DNA from: Polaromonas sp.
GTDB lineage: Bacteria; Pseudomonadota; Gammaproteobacteria; Burkholderiales; Burkholderiaceae_C
Direction of reading: 5' to 3'
DNA: 64,000 bases
Assembly (NCBI GenBank): GCA_013298945.1
Contig: JAAFJR010000003.1
Coordinates: 248,001 to 312,000, forward strand
The notes beneath the pieces were generated by a model. The model had not been told where the DNA came from. It ran no database searches and worked only from the letters and a program-made list of their open reading frames with translations. A program made the translations under genes and the position numbers. This document shows, one piece after another, positions 18,093-28,707 of the stretch; positions within the stretch are counted from its first letter, which is position 1, and each line of letters begins with the position of its first letter.

Positions 18093-19643
18093 ATGACCAA
18101 AGCGCTCGACTTATGTGATATTCAGGGCAACGTTGTTCGTGCCTATGGGCGATTCGGTTTTCCGATCGCTCGGTACTTGCTACTCAATATCAGTGATGGA
18201 CCAGGTGGCAGAAGTTGGCTGACGTCTATCATTCCAAACGTTACCAACTCTGAAACATGGAGCAACGAGCCAGACGGTGTGGTTAGGCCGAAAGTGACGC
18301 TGAATATAGCCATCAACCATGCCGGTTTAGCAGCGCTAGAGTTACCTTTAGAAAGTCTCAATAGTTTTTCTACCGAATTTTCTATGGGCATGAAAAAGCG
18401 CAAAGACATCACGGGAGATGTCGGCTCCAGCAGTCCAGAACATTGGGATCCAGTCTGGCAAAGTGATGAACCTGGCAAAGCTGTGCATCTATTGCTGACC
18501 TTAAATGCGGTCACACGTGAGTCACTTGAGGCTCAATATAACTGGATGATCGAGCAAATTGCATGCAGTTCAGGGGCCGTCAGCTTGTTGGATGGTCACA
18601 GAGGGCCAAATGGTACTTTGCTCCCCTACCAAGAAGCGCACATCATTTTTGAAAATGGTTTGCCCACATCCAAAGAGCATTTTGGCTATACCGATGGCAT
18701 TGGCGACCCTTACTTCGAAGGTATTCAGGATGCCCGTACGCGTGTAGAAGGGCGTGGCAAACAGATGTCGGATGGTACTTGGCAGCCATTGGCCACAGGC
18801 GAATTTCTGCATGGGCACCTAGATGAAGCCAGAGAATATCCTCCAGCGGCGGCGCCTATTTTGTTGTCGCGTAACGGCACGTATTTGGTGTATCGAAAAT
18901 TGCACCAAAACGTAACCTCGTTTGACGCATTATTGGCACGCGAAGGTGCTTCATACCCCGGTGGTCCAGAGTTGATGGCTGCTAAATTTGTGGGGCGCTG
19001 GCGTGACAATGGTGCGCCATTGGTGAATGCACCAGATGCAGACTCAAAATTGAAATGGGATACTGATTTTGCAAAAGCAAGCCCAGAAGAGAAAGACGCC
19101 ATGCTGAGCAACTTTACCTACGATGAAGATATGAGTGGCGCACGTTGCCCATTGAGCGGCCATATGCGACGTGTCAACCCTCGCGCGTCGTTAGAGTTAA
19201 AAGCAGGTGTTTGCCCAGGCCAATTTGTAAAAAATCCCGGCGCATTTGATACGCCAGGGGCACTTGCAAATCGGCGTCGTATCTTGCGTCGTGGCTTGCC
19301 GTATGGTGACAGCACACAAAGAGACAACGACAAGGGTGACCACGGTGTCATCATGATGATGTTGAATGCTGATATTGGCCGGCAGTATGAGTTTATCCAA
19401 CAACAGTGGGTGAATTACGGCAACGATTTCAGAGAAGCGAATGACAAAGATGTCATCTTGGGAAATCGCTCCAAGCATCAGCCAAACAGTGTTATCCACC
19501 AAACTGACCCAGAAGGGGATGCACCGCCTAGATTTGTACGAAATATTCCATCACTGGTGGAAACGCGGGGAGGAGACTATTTCTTTGTGCCTAGCATGAC
19601 GGCATTGCGCTTGATCGCACGTGGGCTTATAGATCCAACATGA
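18093..19643 (+). CDS. DyP-type haem peroxidase
   Basis: 516 residues, the long form of the family. The signature GXXDG is present as GYTDG (198-202), followed by the proximal haem region CPLSGHMRRVNPR with the probable axial His357, and GLPYG with nearby MMMLNADIGRQYEFIQQ. No Tat or Sec signal is seen, so it should act in the cytosol. DyP enzymes use peroxide to oxidise bulky or lipid-like substrates. It starts 35 bases after the second unknown paralogue and ends head-to-head with the mini-catalase gene. Confidence 0.92.
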   Translation: MTKALDLCDIQGNVVRAYGRFGFPIARYLLLNISDGPGGRSWLTSIIPNVTNSETWSNEPDGVVRPKVTLNIAINHAGLAALELPLESLNSFSTEFSMGMKKRKDITGDVGSSSPEHWDPVWQSDEPGKAVHLLLTLNAVTRESLEAQYNWMIEQIACSSGAVSLLDGHRGPNGTLLPYQEAHIIFENGLPTSKEHFGYTDGIGDPYFEGIQDARTRVEGRGKQMSDGTWQPLATGEFLHGHLDEAREYPPAAAPILLSRNGTYLVYRKLHQNVTSFDALLAREGASYPGGPELMAAKFVGRWRDNGAPLVNAPDADSKLKWDTDFAKASPEEKDAMLSNFTYDEDMSGARCPLSGHMRRVNPRASLELKAGVCPGQFVKNPGAFDTPGALANRRRILRRGLPYGDSTQRDNDKGDHGVIMMMLNADIGRQYEFIQQQWVNYGNDFREANDKDVILGNRSKHQPNSVIHQTDPEGDAPPRFVRNIPSLVETRGGDYFFVPSMTALRLIARGLIDPT

Positions 19644-19693
19644 TGAGCAGCGTGAAACTTGAAGCCAATAAGGCTGGTTAACCAATTAACCAA

Positions 19694-20671
19694 CTAACCA
19701 ACGCCATTAACGCGACGGCGTAACTCAGAAATGCTGTGATAAACAATGCGTCTGGCGCGATTAATACTGCCTAAGGGGCGGTGAACTGTCAAGCTATGCC
19801 AAGGTGAAAATCGCATATTCTCACCTAGTTGATTTCTCTCGTGTGTATCGAAATTTTGCATGGGAATACGCAATGTCGCCACAGGCATAAACGGCGATTG
19901 CGTCTCTTTCCAAAGTACACTGGCGTCTTCAATCGGCATGGTGTTTGGGTTTGCTTGCCGTTGAATGCCAAACACAAACTCAGCAGGTGCATTGAGAAGC
20001 TGCTGTTTCATAGCAAGACGTAAAAAATTATCTGCCGGCTCAGGTGGCACAAAGTCGCACGTTTGGATCACTGGCGTGAGGCAATATTTCACAGCGTGGT
20101 TGCCAAGCAAATAGGGCGTGCAGCTGAAGTATCGAATCTGCAACGGGTTGGCAAAAACCTTGAACGATGTCACTAATTTCCAAACAACACTGGGATGCGT
20201 TACAAAAAAACCGAGTTTTTGCCACAAAGATCCTTGAATAGCCTTAACCATCCCATCAAAGGTTTGAATGCCATCGCAAAGAAAACTGTCAGTGCTGATG
20301 AGTAGAAAATCTTGATTTTCAAAACAGTCTGGCTCGTCAGTCAATTTTTCGCCGACAACCTGTTTAAGCTTGAGCGCAATGCCACGTATGTCTCGTTTCA
20401 GATCTGGTTGTGCGGCGCCATTGGCGTTTGAAAATCGCACCCCTGCTTTGAATGTTTTTACTTGGCTGAATACGCCGATCTTGTAGTCGTCGGGTAAGTC
20501 GTCATGAATAACAAATTCGGCCTCCACCAGGCCATGCATTTTGGGGTGAGCATCTCGCGGCATGGTTCCACTTGGGTGCTCCTCAACGAGTTGTGACTTT
20601 AGTCGCGCTAGAACATCAGCAATATACTGAACTTCAAACGAGGAAACAACTTCTTGTGGGTGTAAATTCAT
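19694..20671 (-). CDS. Mini-catalase (catalase-related haem protein)
   Basis: 325 residues, well below the ~480 or more of true catalases. Catalase landmarks can be followed: HPKMHGLVEAEFVI with the likely distal His46, RFSNANG, DIRGIALKL, the ENQDFLLIS stretch in place of the usual N-V-F-F, and a C-terminal RxxxY (RRIVY, Tyr311) as the proximal haem ligand. Such short catalase relatives include allene oxide synthase-like enzymes acting on fatty acid hydroperoxides. The ATG overlaps the stop of the cyclase gene (ATGA), implying translational coupling. Confidence 0.82.
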   Translation of the reverse strand: MNLHPQEVVSSFEVQYIADVLARLKSQLVEEHPSGTMPRDAHPKMHGLVEAEFVIHDDLPDDYKIGVFSQVKTFKAGVRFSNANGAAQPDLKRDIRGIALKLKQVVGEKLTDEPDCFENQDFLLISTDSFLCDGIQTFDGMVKAIQGSLWQKLGFFVTHPSVVWKLVTSFKVFANPLQIRYFSCTPYLLGNHAVKYCLTPVIQTCDFVPPEPADNFLRLAMKQQLLNAPAEFVFGIQRQANPNTMPIEDASVLWKETQSPFMPVATLRIPMQNFDTHERNQLGENMRFSPWHSLTVHRPLGSINRARRIVYHSISELRRRVNGVG

Positions 20672-23600
20672 TTCATGAATTCAGAGTTGATAAATTTCTC
20701 AGACAATTTCAACATATTGATGTCACGCAAAATATCATCAACAAAAACAAGTGCGCCTTGTTTGTTCGCCAATGCATGCGCTGTTTCTAACTCAATTAAA
20801 ACCGCTTCAGCATCCGTGATGGAAAGAGCATATTTAAAATTTGCGACAAGACGAATATATTCAGCATTCATCCATCGCTCACCAGATTCCACACGTTTTT
20901 CCACGCGCGCCAATACATTTAAACCACTCTCATATTCACTGTGAAGTAAGCACGCTCGTGCGTACATCGTTGCCCACACAGTCATGTAAGGACCATTTTG
21001 TTCGAGCAATATCTCTATGTTTTGTGCCGCAGTTGTTAGCGCATGCCGCTCGTTTGACGCGTCATGATTCGTCACGAGCTGGCTTAACGCCATGCTCAAT
21101 TCAATGTAAGGCACCCAAATACTCAGCTGATGTTTATTCGCGTAATGATGTGCCTGCGTCATGTACTCCATCATCTCATCAGCGCGTCGCTGCAAACCTG
21201 CTATAAAACCGCCTGAAAAAACCAAACTTTGACAAATGGCAACTTGATTATGGCTGCGCAAAGCCCATGCCAAGGCTTTGTCCCGCCACTGGTTAGCGGT
21301 TTCGGGTTGTTTTCTTAGCAAGCAAATAGTTGCCATGGCTAGCGCAGAGCCGCTGACATCGTTCATAGAGCTAAATTGAAAACTTACAGATTTGGCATAC
21401 TTTTCATAATCAAAGAGCTCGAAGAAATGCTCAAACTCATCGTGCGCCTTTTCAAGCTTGCCTTGAAGCATGCATGTAAAACCCATCGCCCTGTGGGTCA
21501 ATAGGTTTACAACCTCATCATCTCCATTGCTAAACGCTCGAATTTTTTCAACCGTTAGATGTAGATCTCCGATTTCACTACCACTGTGCAGAACCGTCCA
21601 CTTCAAGTACTGAACGGCTGCTAAATGATTTTTGTTTGCAGTGCTCACGCATAGGCTGTGCGCGCGCTCAGTAAGTTGCGCAAGTTTGCGTGAGCCGGAA
21701 CCACGAATCGCAATCAAAGGCTCGGCAATTGCCATACAGAGTTGAAGTTCAATCTCATCGCGCTCATTACTTGGCGGCATGTCTGCCAGAAGTGTTAGCG
21801 CACGGTTGTAACTGGAAAAAGCCTCATGGTGTGCAAGTTGGTTGATAGCCAAATCGCCAGCCCTCTGCCAACAATGGACAGCACGCTCAATGTTGTTTGA
21901 TTCTGAATAATGCAAAGCCAAAATATGCGGTGCAATTTTTTTTGATGCTTCAAACTGCTGTTCCAGCACTTGTGCAGCTTTCGCATGCAACTTTTCTCTG
22001 TCACTGCGCAGCATTCTTTGGTATACAGCATCCCTTACCAGTGCATGATCAAAACTCAGCAAATGGTCATTTGGAGGTGGTTGGTGTACAAACAGCTGTG
22101 CATTTGTTAATTCCTCGATAGCCGCATCTATGTCTTCAGACAGATCTTGGGTACATGCATGCAGCAAAGAAATTTCAAACTCACGACCTAAAACAGCAGC
22201 CTGCTCAACCGTCTTTCTTCCATATTGCAAGCGATCTAAACGAACAAGCAAAATCTCGCTGAGTGATTGCGGAATGGCTTTTTCATTTAAAAATGGTGAA
22301 AACCCATCTTTAGAAATAAAACTACGCGTCAATTCGGTTGCAAAAATTGGCACACCGTCTGAGCGCTCCACAATCAAACGCAACGTCTGCTCAGAAATAG
22401 TATGCGGTGCAGCGATAGCAATAACCATGGCACGAATATCGGCTTCAGGCAGTCGATCTAAATGCAAAACGTTTATGTGGTTGCCTTTGTCTAGAATATC
22501 ATTCAATGTTGGGCGTGTCGTTGCAATTAACATGGCATGCCTACGCGGCAACTCGCTGACAAATTTGCGCATTAAGTTCATCGTACTTGGGTCAGCCCAA
22601 TGCAAGTCTTCGACCAAAAGCAACATGTTATCGCGCGTCAAACTATGTAGCCAGCGCAACAAAGCTGCTTGTATCCGCTCACGCACATCATCAGGGCTGA
22701 GTGTTTGCATCCGCTTGCTGCTAAGGTTTTTAAAACCCAGCAAATCAGCCAAGGCGTAATAATCGCCTTCACTTTCCAAACCATATTCTTCAGTAAAAGT
22801 GGTCAATTTTTGTTGCTGTAGAGCTGGATCATCCGCGTTGTGAAACTTCCCTAATGCTGTAATAAAGTTGATCAGCGGATACAAAGGTGCATCGCTGTGA
22901 TCTGGCGAACACTGCAGTAACGGTGCTAACGGCAAACCTGAGCGAACATCTTCTTGAAATCGAGCTAACAAATGTGACTTACCTGTACCTGCATCGCCAC
23001 TAAGTAATACTGCCGCGCCGCGCCCCGTACGGGAACGATCAAATTGTTGACGCAAAAAGGCTAATTCAGCGTCTCTGCCAACCAGAGTTGTGGTGCTTCC
23101 TTTTAGACGCTTAGCGCGAAAACGGCTGAGGCTTTTTTGTTCAGACAGTACTTCCCATGCGCTATGTGATTGTGAAAATCCCTTGAGTTGAAAATTCCCC
23201 AAGTTTCGAAAGACAAACAAGTCTCCAACCATAGCTCGAGTAGATTCAGAGGCGACAATGCCCCCTACTGGTGCAAGGCCTTGCATACGTGCAGCAATAT
23301 TGGGTGTTTCACCGATTGCGCCCACTTCTTCCGTGTTTCCAGCGCCAACTAATTTTCCAATGACTACCATGCCAGTAGCTAAACCTACGCGAACCTGCAA
23401 CTTCACACCGGCCACCAAAGGTAGATCTTGCACTGCAGTTATCGCATCCAAAGCCGCCCTAAGTGCGCGCTCACAATCCGACTCCTGTGTTTCTGGGTAT
23501 CCAAAATACACCAACAAACCATCGCCTAAATATTGCGCAATGTAGCCCTTGTGTTTTTGAATCACATCTCGCAAACAAAGGCGATAGGCTTGTAACAGAC

Positions 23601-23982
23601 GTTGTAAATCTTCGGTATCAAGCTGCGCTGACATTTCCGTAGAACCCACCAAATCGCAAAACATCACTGTCAGCAAGCGGTGCTGGTGGTTGGTGTCGGC
23701 TTGCGTTAGCTCTTGTGTCGCAAGCTGCGCATTTGCTATGGTCGACTCAGGAGAGACCGTTTTACCTGAATCATCTTTTAACTTTGCGATAGCTGAGAGC
23801 AAAACTCTTCTGTGCCCGACGGAGCTGATACCCATGTCGCGCAAATCGTCTGCGGTAATGTCTTGTAACAGCGCAAAGTCAATGTGGTTGTCAGTAAAAA
23901 GTGGCTCGTAATCCTGCAAATCAAGCGCGCGCAACCAATCAATGATTGTTTGAGATTGATTTGTCGCAAGCATAGCCTGCAT
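20668..23982 (-). CDS. SAM domain - class III nucleotide cyclase - AAA ATPase - TPR signalling protein
   Basis: 1104 residues. Order: SAM domain (~12-70, TIIDWLRALDLQDYEPLF), class III cyclase (~100-285, with VMFCDLVGSTE, metal Asp110, and YLGDGLLVYFGYP, Asp154), AAA/STAND ATPase (Walker A GDAGTGKS 329-336; Walker B LLLVEDLHWAD ~453-463) and TPR-like helical repeats to the C-terminus. Both metal-binding Asp are present, so cyclase activity is likely; cAMP versus cGMP cannot be told. The start could also be the second ATG at 23973, which has AGG closer. It is the first gene of a two-gene unit with the mini-catalase. Confidence 0.9.
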   Translation of the reverse strand: MQAMLATNQSQTIIDWLRALDLQDYEPLFTDNHIDFALLQDITADDLRDMGISSVGHRRVLLSAIAKLKDDSGKTVSPESTIANAQLATQELTQADTNHQHRLLTVMFCDLVGSTEMSAQLDTEDLQRLLQAYRLCLRDVIQKHKGYIAQYLGDGLLVYFGYPETQESDCERALRAALDAITAVQDLPLVAGVKLQVRVGLATGMVVIGKLVGAGNTEEVGAIGETPNIAARMQGLAPVGGIVASESTRAMVGDLFVFRNLGNFQLKGFSQSHSAWEVLSEQKSLSRFRAKRLKGSTTTLVGRDAELAFLRQQFDRSRTGRGAAVLLSGDAGTGKSHLLARFQEDVRSGLPLAPLLQCSPDHSDAPLYPLINFITALGKFHNADDPALQQQKLTTFTEEYGLESEGDYYALADLLGFKNLSSKRMQTLSPDDVRERIQAALLRWLHSLTRDNMLLLVEDLHWADPSTMNLMRKFVSELPRRHAMLIATTRPTLNDILDKGNHINVLHLDRLPEADIRAMVIAIAAPHTISEQTLRLIVERSDGVPIFATELTRSFISKDGFSPFLNEKAIPQSLSEILLVRLDRLQYGRKTVEQAAVLGREFEISLLHACTQDLSEDIDAAIEELTNAQLFVHQPPPNDHLLSFDHALVRDAVYQRMLRSDREKLHAKAAQVLEQQFEASKKIAPHILALHYSESNNIERAVHCWQRAGDLAINQLAHHEAFSSYNRALTLLADMPPSNERDEIELQLCMAIAEPLIAIRGSGSRKLAQLTERAHSLCVSTANKNHLAAVQYLKWTVLHSGSEIGDLHLTVEKIRAFSNGDDEVVNLLTHRAMGFTCMLQGKLEKAHDEFEHFFELFDYEKYAKSVSFQFSSMNDVSGSALAMATICLLRKQPETANQWRDKALAWALRSHNQVAICQSLVFSGGFIAGLQRRADEMMEYMTQAHHYANKHQLSIWVPYIELSMALSQLVTNHDASNERHALTTAAQNIEILLEQNGPYMTVWATMYARACLLHSEYESGLNVLARVEKRVESGERWMNAEYIRLVANFKYALSITDAEAVLIELETAHALANKQGALVFVDDILRDINMLKLSEKFINSEFMK

Positions 23983-24021
23983 TTTTACACCAAATGCGTA
24001 CTTTTGTAACCTTTTTAATCT

Positions 24022-25164
<1,143 letters not shown>

Positions 25165-25213
25165 CTATAAACGAGCTTTGTGGCAGCCACCTCCGCGAAA
25201 GTGCTTCAGAATG

Positions 25214-25251
25214 AGAAAAGCAGCCAGACGCTGAATGGCGCTTGGCTGCTT
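25214..25251 (-). terminator. Rho-independent terminator after the fasciclin gene
   Basis: On the minus strand AAGCAGCCA pairs with TGGCTGCTT, with an inner CGC/GCG pair, followed by TTTTCT. It lies about 22 bases past the fasciclin stop and separates it from frmA. Confidence 0.75.
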
Positions 25252-25272
25252 GAGTGCAGATACAGATGGAAA

Positions 25273-25728
25273 TTACTTCGGCAAAATCACGCTGTCGATC
25301 ACGTGAATCACACCGTTGTCAGCCACAATGTCTACGGCAGTCACTTTCGCGCCGTCCACCATCACGCCATTTGCTGTGGTCACAGTGATTTCTGAACCTT
25401 GCACTGATTTAACCTTGCCCGCTTTCACATCCGCTGCCATTACTTTGCCGCCTACCACGTGGTAGGTCAGCACGGCTGTCAATTTAGCTTTGTCTTTGAG
25501 TAAAGCATCCAAATCTGCCTTGGGGATTTTGGCAAATGCTGCGTCAGTTGGCGCAAACACGGTGAACGGGCCTGGGCCTTTGAGCGTGTCAATCAAGCCT
25601 GCAGCTGTCAAAGCTGTCGCCAATGTTTTGAAGGTGCCAGCACCTACAGCGGTATCAACAATGTCTTTGGCTTGTACAGAAAATGCTGCGCTGATAGCCA
25701 ATACGGAAGCAATGATAGATTTTTTCAT
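25273..25728 (-). CDS. Secreted fasciclin-domain protein
   Basis: 151 residues from ATG 25728, with GGAG upstream. A signal peptide ([20 protein letters not shown]) precedes a single fasciclin (FAS1) domain with the [17 protein letters not shown] and [10 protein letters not shown] motifs and the closing [15 protein letters not shown]1 proteins act in adhesion or at the cell surface. Single gene with its own terminator. Confidence 0.93.
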   Translation of the reverse strand: MKKSIIASVLAISAAFSVQAKDIVDTAVGAGTFKTLATALTAAGLIDTLKGPGPFTVFAPTDAAFAKIPKADLDALLKDKAKLTAVLTYHVVGGKVMAADVKAGKVKSVQGSEITVTTANGVMVDGAKVTAVDIVADNGVIHVIDSVILPK

Positions 25729-25869
25729 GATGATCTCCAAGTGGTTTACTGATAAAGCAAATGCGCCAAAAAACGTTGGCGTGATGAAATTATATAGACC
25801 GCATAGTATCCATACAAACTAAATGGTATTTAATATTACCAAATAGTAACAATCAGCAAATTAAACACG

Positions 25870-26544
25870 TTATCGTAAAAATCCACCCGTCTCCAGTAAA
25901 TCATGCACCAGCTCTAGTCGAATCAAGGGGTTATCCAGCGTCAGCAGCCGGTAGCGCTGCGCAGGCTGCATGGGAATCAGCTCGCACCATCGGTTAGCCA
26001 CCCAGCCGCAATCGTCAAAAAGATAAGGCTTGGCTATTGGCATGAAGCTGTTATCAGTTGCTTGGCCTGCTAACGTGGTGATCACATGGCGCAACGCTGT
26101 AACAGCTCCTAAAAGCTCAGCTGGTACGGGAATAACGAGGTCTGACTCTATGATTTGCACCTGCGCAACCCACAATCCGCCCGTTTGCTGCTGTGTGCTA
26201 ACAATTGAAAAGCGCTGACCACCCACACAATCAATCCGTATCAGCCCTGGTTGCGGCACAAAGTGTGAGATTATTTTGGCGCTTGTGCCTATAGCAGTGA
26301 ACGTTTCTTGGCTCATAGGCAAAGCCGGCGCATTGGCTTCCGATGCTGCTGGTGATTCGGTTGCCGCATCGGGGCGTGCCGTATTTTGACGCACGGTTTG
26401 CGCCACAACGCCAAATTCCGTACCATCGGCAATGCATTTTTTAACCATGTTGAGGTAACGGAGTTCAAAAATTTGTAGCGGCAATAAACCATCGGGAAAC
26501 AGCATCGTGCTTAGCGGAAACAGGGGTATCGTTGTTAAATTCAT
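25870..26544 (-). CDS. Lon-protease substrate-binding-domain protein
   Basis: 224 residues from ATG 26544. The N-terminus (TTIPLFPLSTMLFPDGLLPLQIFE) is typical of stand-alone LON N-domain proteins, which lack the ATPase and protease parts. The middle (~70-90) is Ala-rich and variable. The role is unknown. Divergent from the ABC exporter genes. Confidence 0.88.
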   Translation of the reverse strand: MNLTTIPLFPLSTMLFPDGLLPLQIFELRYLNMVKKCIADGTEFGVVAQTVRQNTARPDAATESPAASEANAPALPMSQETFTAIGTSAKIISHFVPQPGLIRIDCVGGQRFSIVSTQQQTGGLWVAQVQIIESDLVIPVPAELLGAVTALRHVITTLAGQATDNSFMPIAKPYLFDDCGWVANRWCELIPMQPAQRYRLLTLDNPLIRLELVHDLLETGGFLR

Positions 26545-26637
26545 GCTTAGATAATGCCACGATGCGGCAATGCTCCACATTCGTAGTGTTAATAAGGGTC
26601 AAATTACCGTCATTCAAATCTTCGCCATAATCAAACG

Positions 26638-27573
26638 ATGCAAACCACACATTCAAGCGCCTTATTTTCAGCAAAAGGCCTCATCAAACGTTACGGCAGC
26701 AGCACCGTGGTGGACGATTTATCGTTCAGCATTGCCCCCGGAGAATGCCTGGGCGTGATCGGCCCCAATGGCGCTGGCAAAACCACCACCATTCGCATGT
26801 GCTTGGGGCTGACTGCGCCTGATGCTGGCAGCATCACCGCGTTTGACATGCCCATGCCGAAAGAAGCGCTGGCCATCAAAGCGCTGATGGGCGTGGTCAA
26901 CCAAAACGACACGCTGGACCCAGACTTCAGCTGCGCCGAGAATTTGCTGGTCTATGGCCGCTATTTCGGCATGAAAAAGACTGATATTCAGGCCCGCATC
27001 CCGCAGTTGCTGGAATTTGCCTCCCTCACCAGTAAAGCCGGTAGCAAGCCGGGCGAATTATCGGGTGGCATGAAGCGCCGCCTGAGCTTGGCGCGCGCCT
27101 TGGTCAACGATCCCAAATTGTTGCTGTTAGACGAACCCACCACCGGCCTAGACCCGCAAGCCCGCCATTTGATGTGGGAGCGCTTGCAACTGCTGTTGCA
27201 GCAAGGCAAATCCATCTTGCTGACCACCCATTTCATGGACGAAGCCGAGCGCCTGTGCTCACGGCTGTTGGTGTTAGACCACGGCAAAAAAATCGCCGAA
27301 GGCAAACCGCGTGATTTGATCAAAGAGCATTTAGAGCCTGACGTGGTCGAGGTCTACGGCACAGGCGCACTGGCGCTGCAAGATTCGCCATTGGCCAAAC
27401 TCGCCGCGCGGGTTGAAATCAGCGGCGAAACCCTGTTTTTCTACACCCAAGACGCCAAACCTCTGCTGGAAGCCCTGCAAGCCCACCCGCAACTGCGCAC
27501 CCTGCACCGCCCAGCCAACTTGGAAGATTTATTCCTCAAACTCACTGGCCGACAAATTCGGGAAGATGCATGA
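26638..27573 (+). CDS. ABC exporter ATP-binding protein, NodI-like
   Basis: 311 residues. Walker [11 protein letters not shown], signature [16 protein letters not shown] and Walker [13 protein letters not shown] are all present, with the H-loop [11 protein letters not shown]. Sequence style matches the NodI/DrrA group that pairs with an ABC-2 permease for export of lipids or lipo-oligosaccharides; the cargo is not known. The permease gene follows after 111 bases that hold a GC-rich repeat. Confidence 0.92.
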   Translation: MQTTHSSALFSAKGLIKRYGSSTVVDDLSFSIAPGECLGVIGPNGAGKTTTIRMCLGLTAPDAGSITAFDMPMPKEALAIKALMGVVNQNDTLDPDFSCAENLLVYGRYFGMKKTDIQARIPQLLEFASLTSKAGSKPGELSGGMKRRLSLARALVNDPKLLLLDEPTTGLDPQARHLMWERLQLLLQQGKSILLTTHFMDEAERLCSRLLVLDHGKKIAEGKPRDLIKEHLEPDVVEVYGTGALALQDSPLAKLAARVEISGETLFFYTQDAKPLLEALQAHPQLRTLHRPANLEDLFLKLTGRQIREDA

Positions 27574-27581
27574 ACTATAAA

Positions 27582-27660
27582 ACCCCCACGCTCCGCCGTT
27601 GCACGGGTCGCTGCCCCCCGAGGGGGCGCGGCTTTGCTTGGGGCGGCCCGGCGCTGCAGC
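27582..27660. repeat. GC-rich REP-like repeat inside the ABC operon
   Basis: A CG-rich block containing the hairpin GCCCCCCGAGGGGGC (about 27613-27627) and ending GGGGCGGCCCGGCG. From memory this is a common intergenic repeat of Comamonadaceae. It sits between two genes of one operon and could modulate readthrough or mRNA stability. Confidence 0.65.
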
Positions 27661-27684
27661 CCATTTCTCAAACAAGGTCTTCAC

Positions 27685-28494
27685 ATGCTTGATTCGACGT
27701 CCATTTGGCGCTTACCCAACCTCTCCAGCCGCTGGTGGCCGGTGTTTTTACGCAATCTGCTGGTGTGGCGCAAGCTGGCCATCCCCAGCTTGGTCGGCAA
27801 CATCGCCGAGCCGTTGATGTGGCTGGTTGCGTTCGGCTACGGCATGGGTGCGTTGGTGGGCGAGGTCGCGCCCACGTCCGGCGGTGCCAAAGTGCCGTAC
27901 ATTTTGTTTCTAGCCAGCGGCAGCATCTGCATGAGCGCCATGCAAGCGGCATCGTTTGAAGCCCTGTACTCCGCCTTTTCACGCATGCACGTGCAAAAAA
28001 CCTGGGACGGCATCATGAACGCCCCCGTCAGCCTAGACAACGTCGTCATGGCCGAAATGCTCTGGGCCGCCTTCAAATCGCTCTTCACCGTCACGGCGAT
28101 TTTGGGCGTCATGCTGGCCTTGGGCATCAGCCACAGCCCCAAGCTGCTGCTGGCCTGGCCCATTTTGCTGGGCGTAGGCATCACCTTCAGCTGCATCGCG
28201 CTAATTTTCAACGCCTTGGCCAAGGGTTACGACTTTTTCACCTACTACTTCACCCTGTTTTTAACCCCCATGATGTTCCTAAGCGGCATCTTCTTCCCCC
28301 GCGACCAGCTGCCCCACGTCGTCAAAGTCATCTCAGACTGGCTCCCCCTCACCAACGCCGTAGAACTCGTCCGCCCCCTGTTCATGGACCAATGGCCGGT
28401 GAATGCGTGGTTACATGTTGCGGTTTTGGCGGCTTATGCGGTGTTTGGGTTTTGGCTGGCGTTGGCGCTGACGCGGAAGAGGTTTAGGGCTTGA
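27685..28494 (+). CDS. ABC-2 type permease, NodJ-like
   Basis: 269 residues from ATG 27685; an upstream in-frame ATG at 27634 lies inside the repeat and is not used. Six membrane segments are apparent, with the ABC-2 motif SGIFFPRDQLP and a PLTNAVELVRPL stretch near the end. Partner of the NodI-like ATPase just upstream. Confidence 0.92.
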   Translation: MLDSTSIWRLPNLSSRWWPVFLRNLLVWRKLAIPSLVGNIAEPLMWLVAFGYGMGALVGEVAPTSGGAKVPYILFLASGSICMSAMQAASFEALYSAFSRMHVQKTWDGIMNAPVSLDNVVMAEMLWAAFKSLFTVTAILGVMLALGISHSPKLLLAWPILLGVGITFSCIALIFNALAKGYDFFTYYFTLFLTPMMFLSGIFFPRDQLPHVVKVISDWLPLTNAVELVRPLFMDQWPVNAWLHVAVLAAYAVFGFWLALALTRKRFRA

Positions 28495-28505
28495 AAGGGG
28501 TTATA

Positions 28506-28552
28506 TTGCTATGTATTCAGTAGCTGGTTGGTCAATAAATGTAGAAACTATT
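28506..28552 (+). repeat. Dispersed ~55-bp repeat, diverged copy 5
   Basis: TTGCTATGTATTCAGTAGC then TGGTTGGTCAATAAAT follows the consensus at most positions but lacks the ACGCCGGCT block. It lies 11 bases after the permease stop. Confidence 0.5.
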
Positions 28553-28707
28553 GAAGTGTTAATTTTTTTATTTCAAGGCTTAAGCTTACTGAAAAATATG
28601 ATTTTGAAAGTCGTTGGCTTTCACTCATTTGCAAACGAAACTAAAACTCATTTTGAGTTCCTACTGTGGCAATTATAAAAGACTAATCGCGGATCAAAAG
28701 GGCATCT

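Noticed and set aside
22130-22759. 209-codon open frame antisense to the cyclase gene
   Set aside because: Lies opposite the Walker-containing ATPase part; no start signal and no domain.
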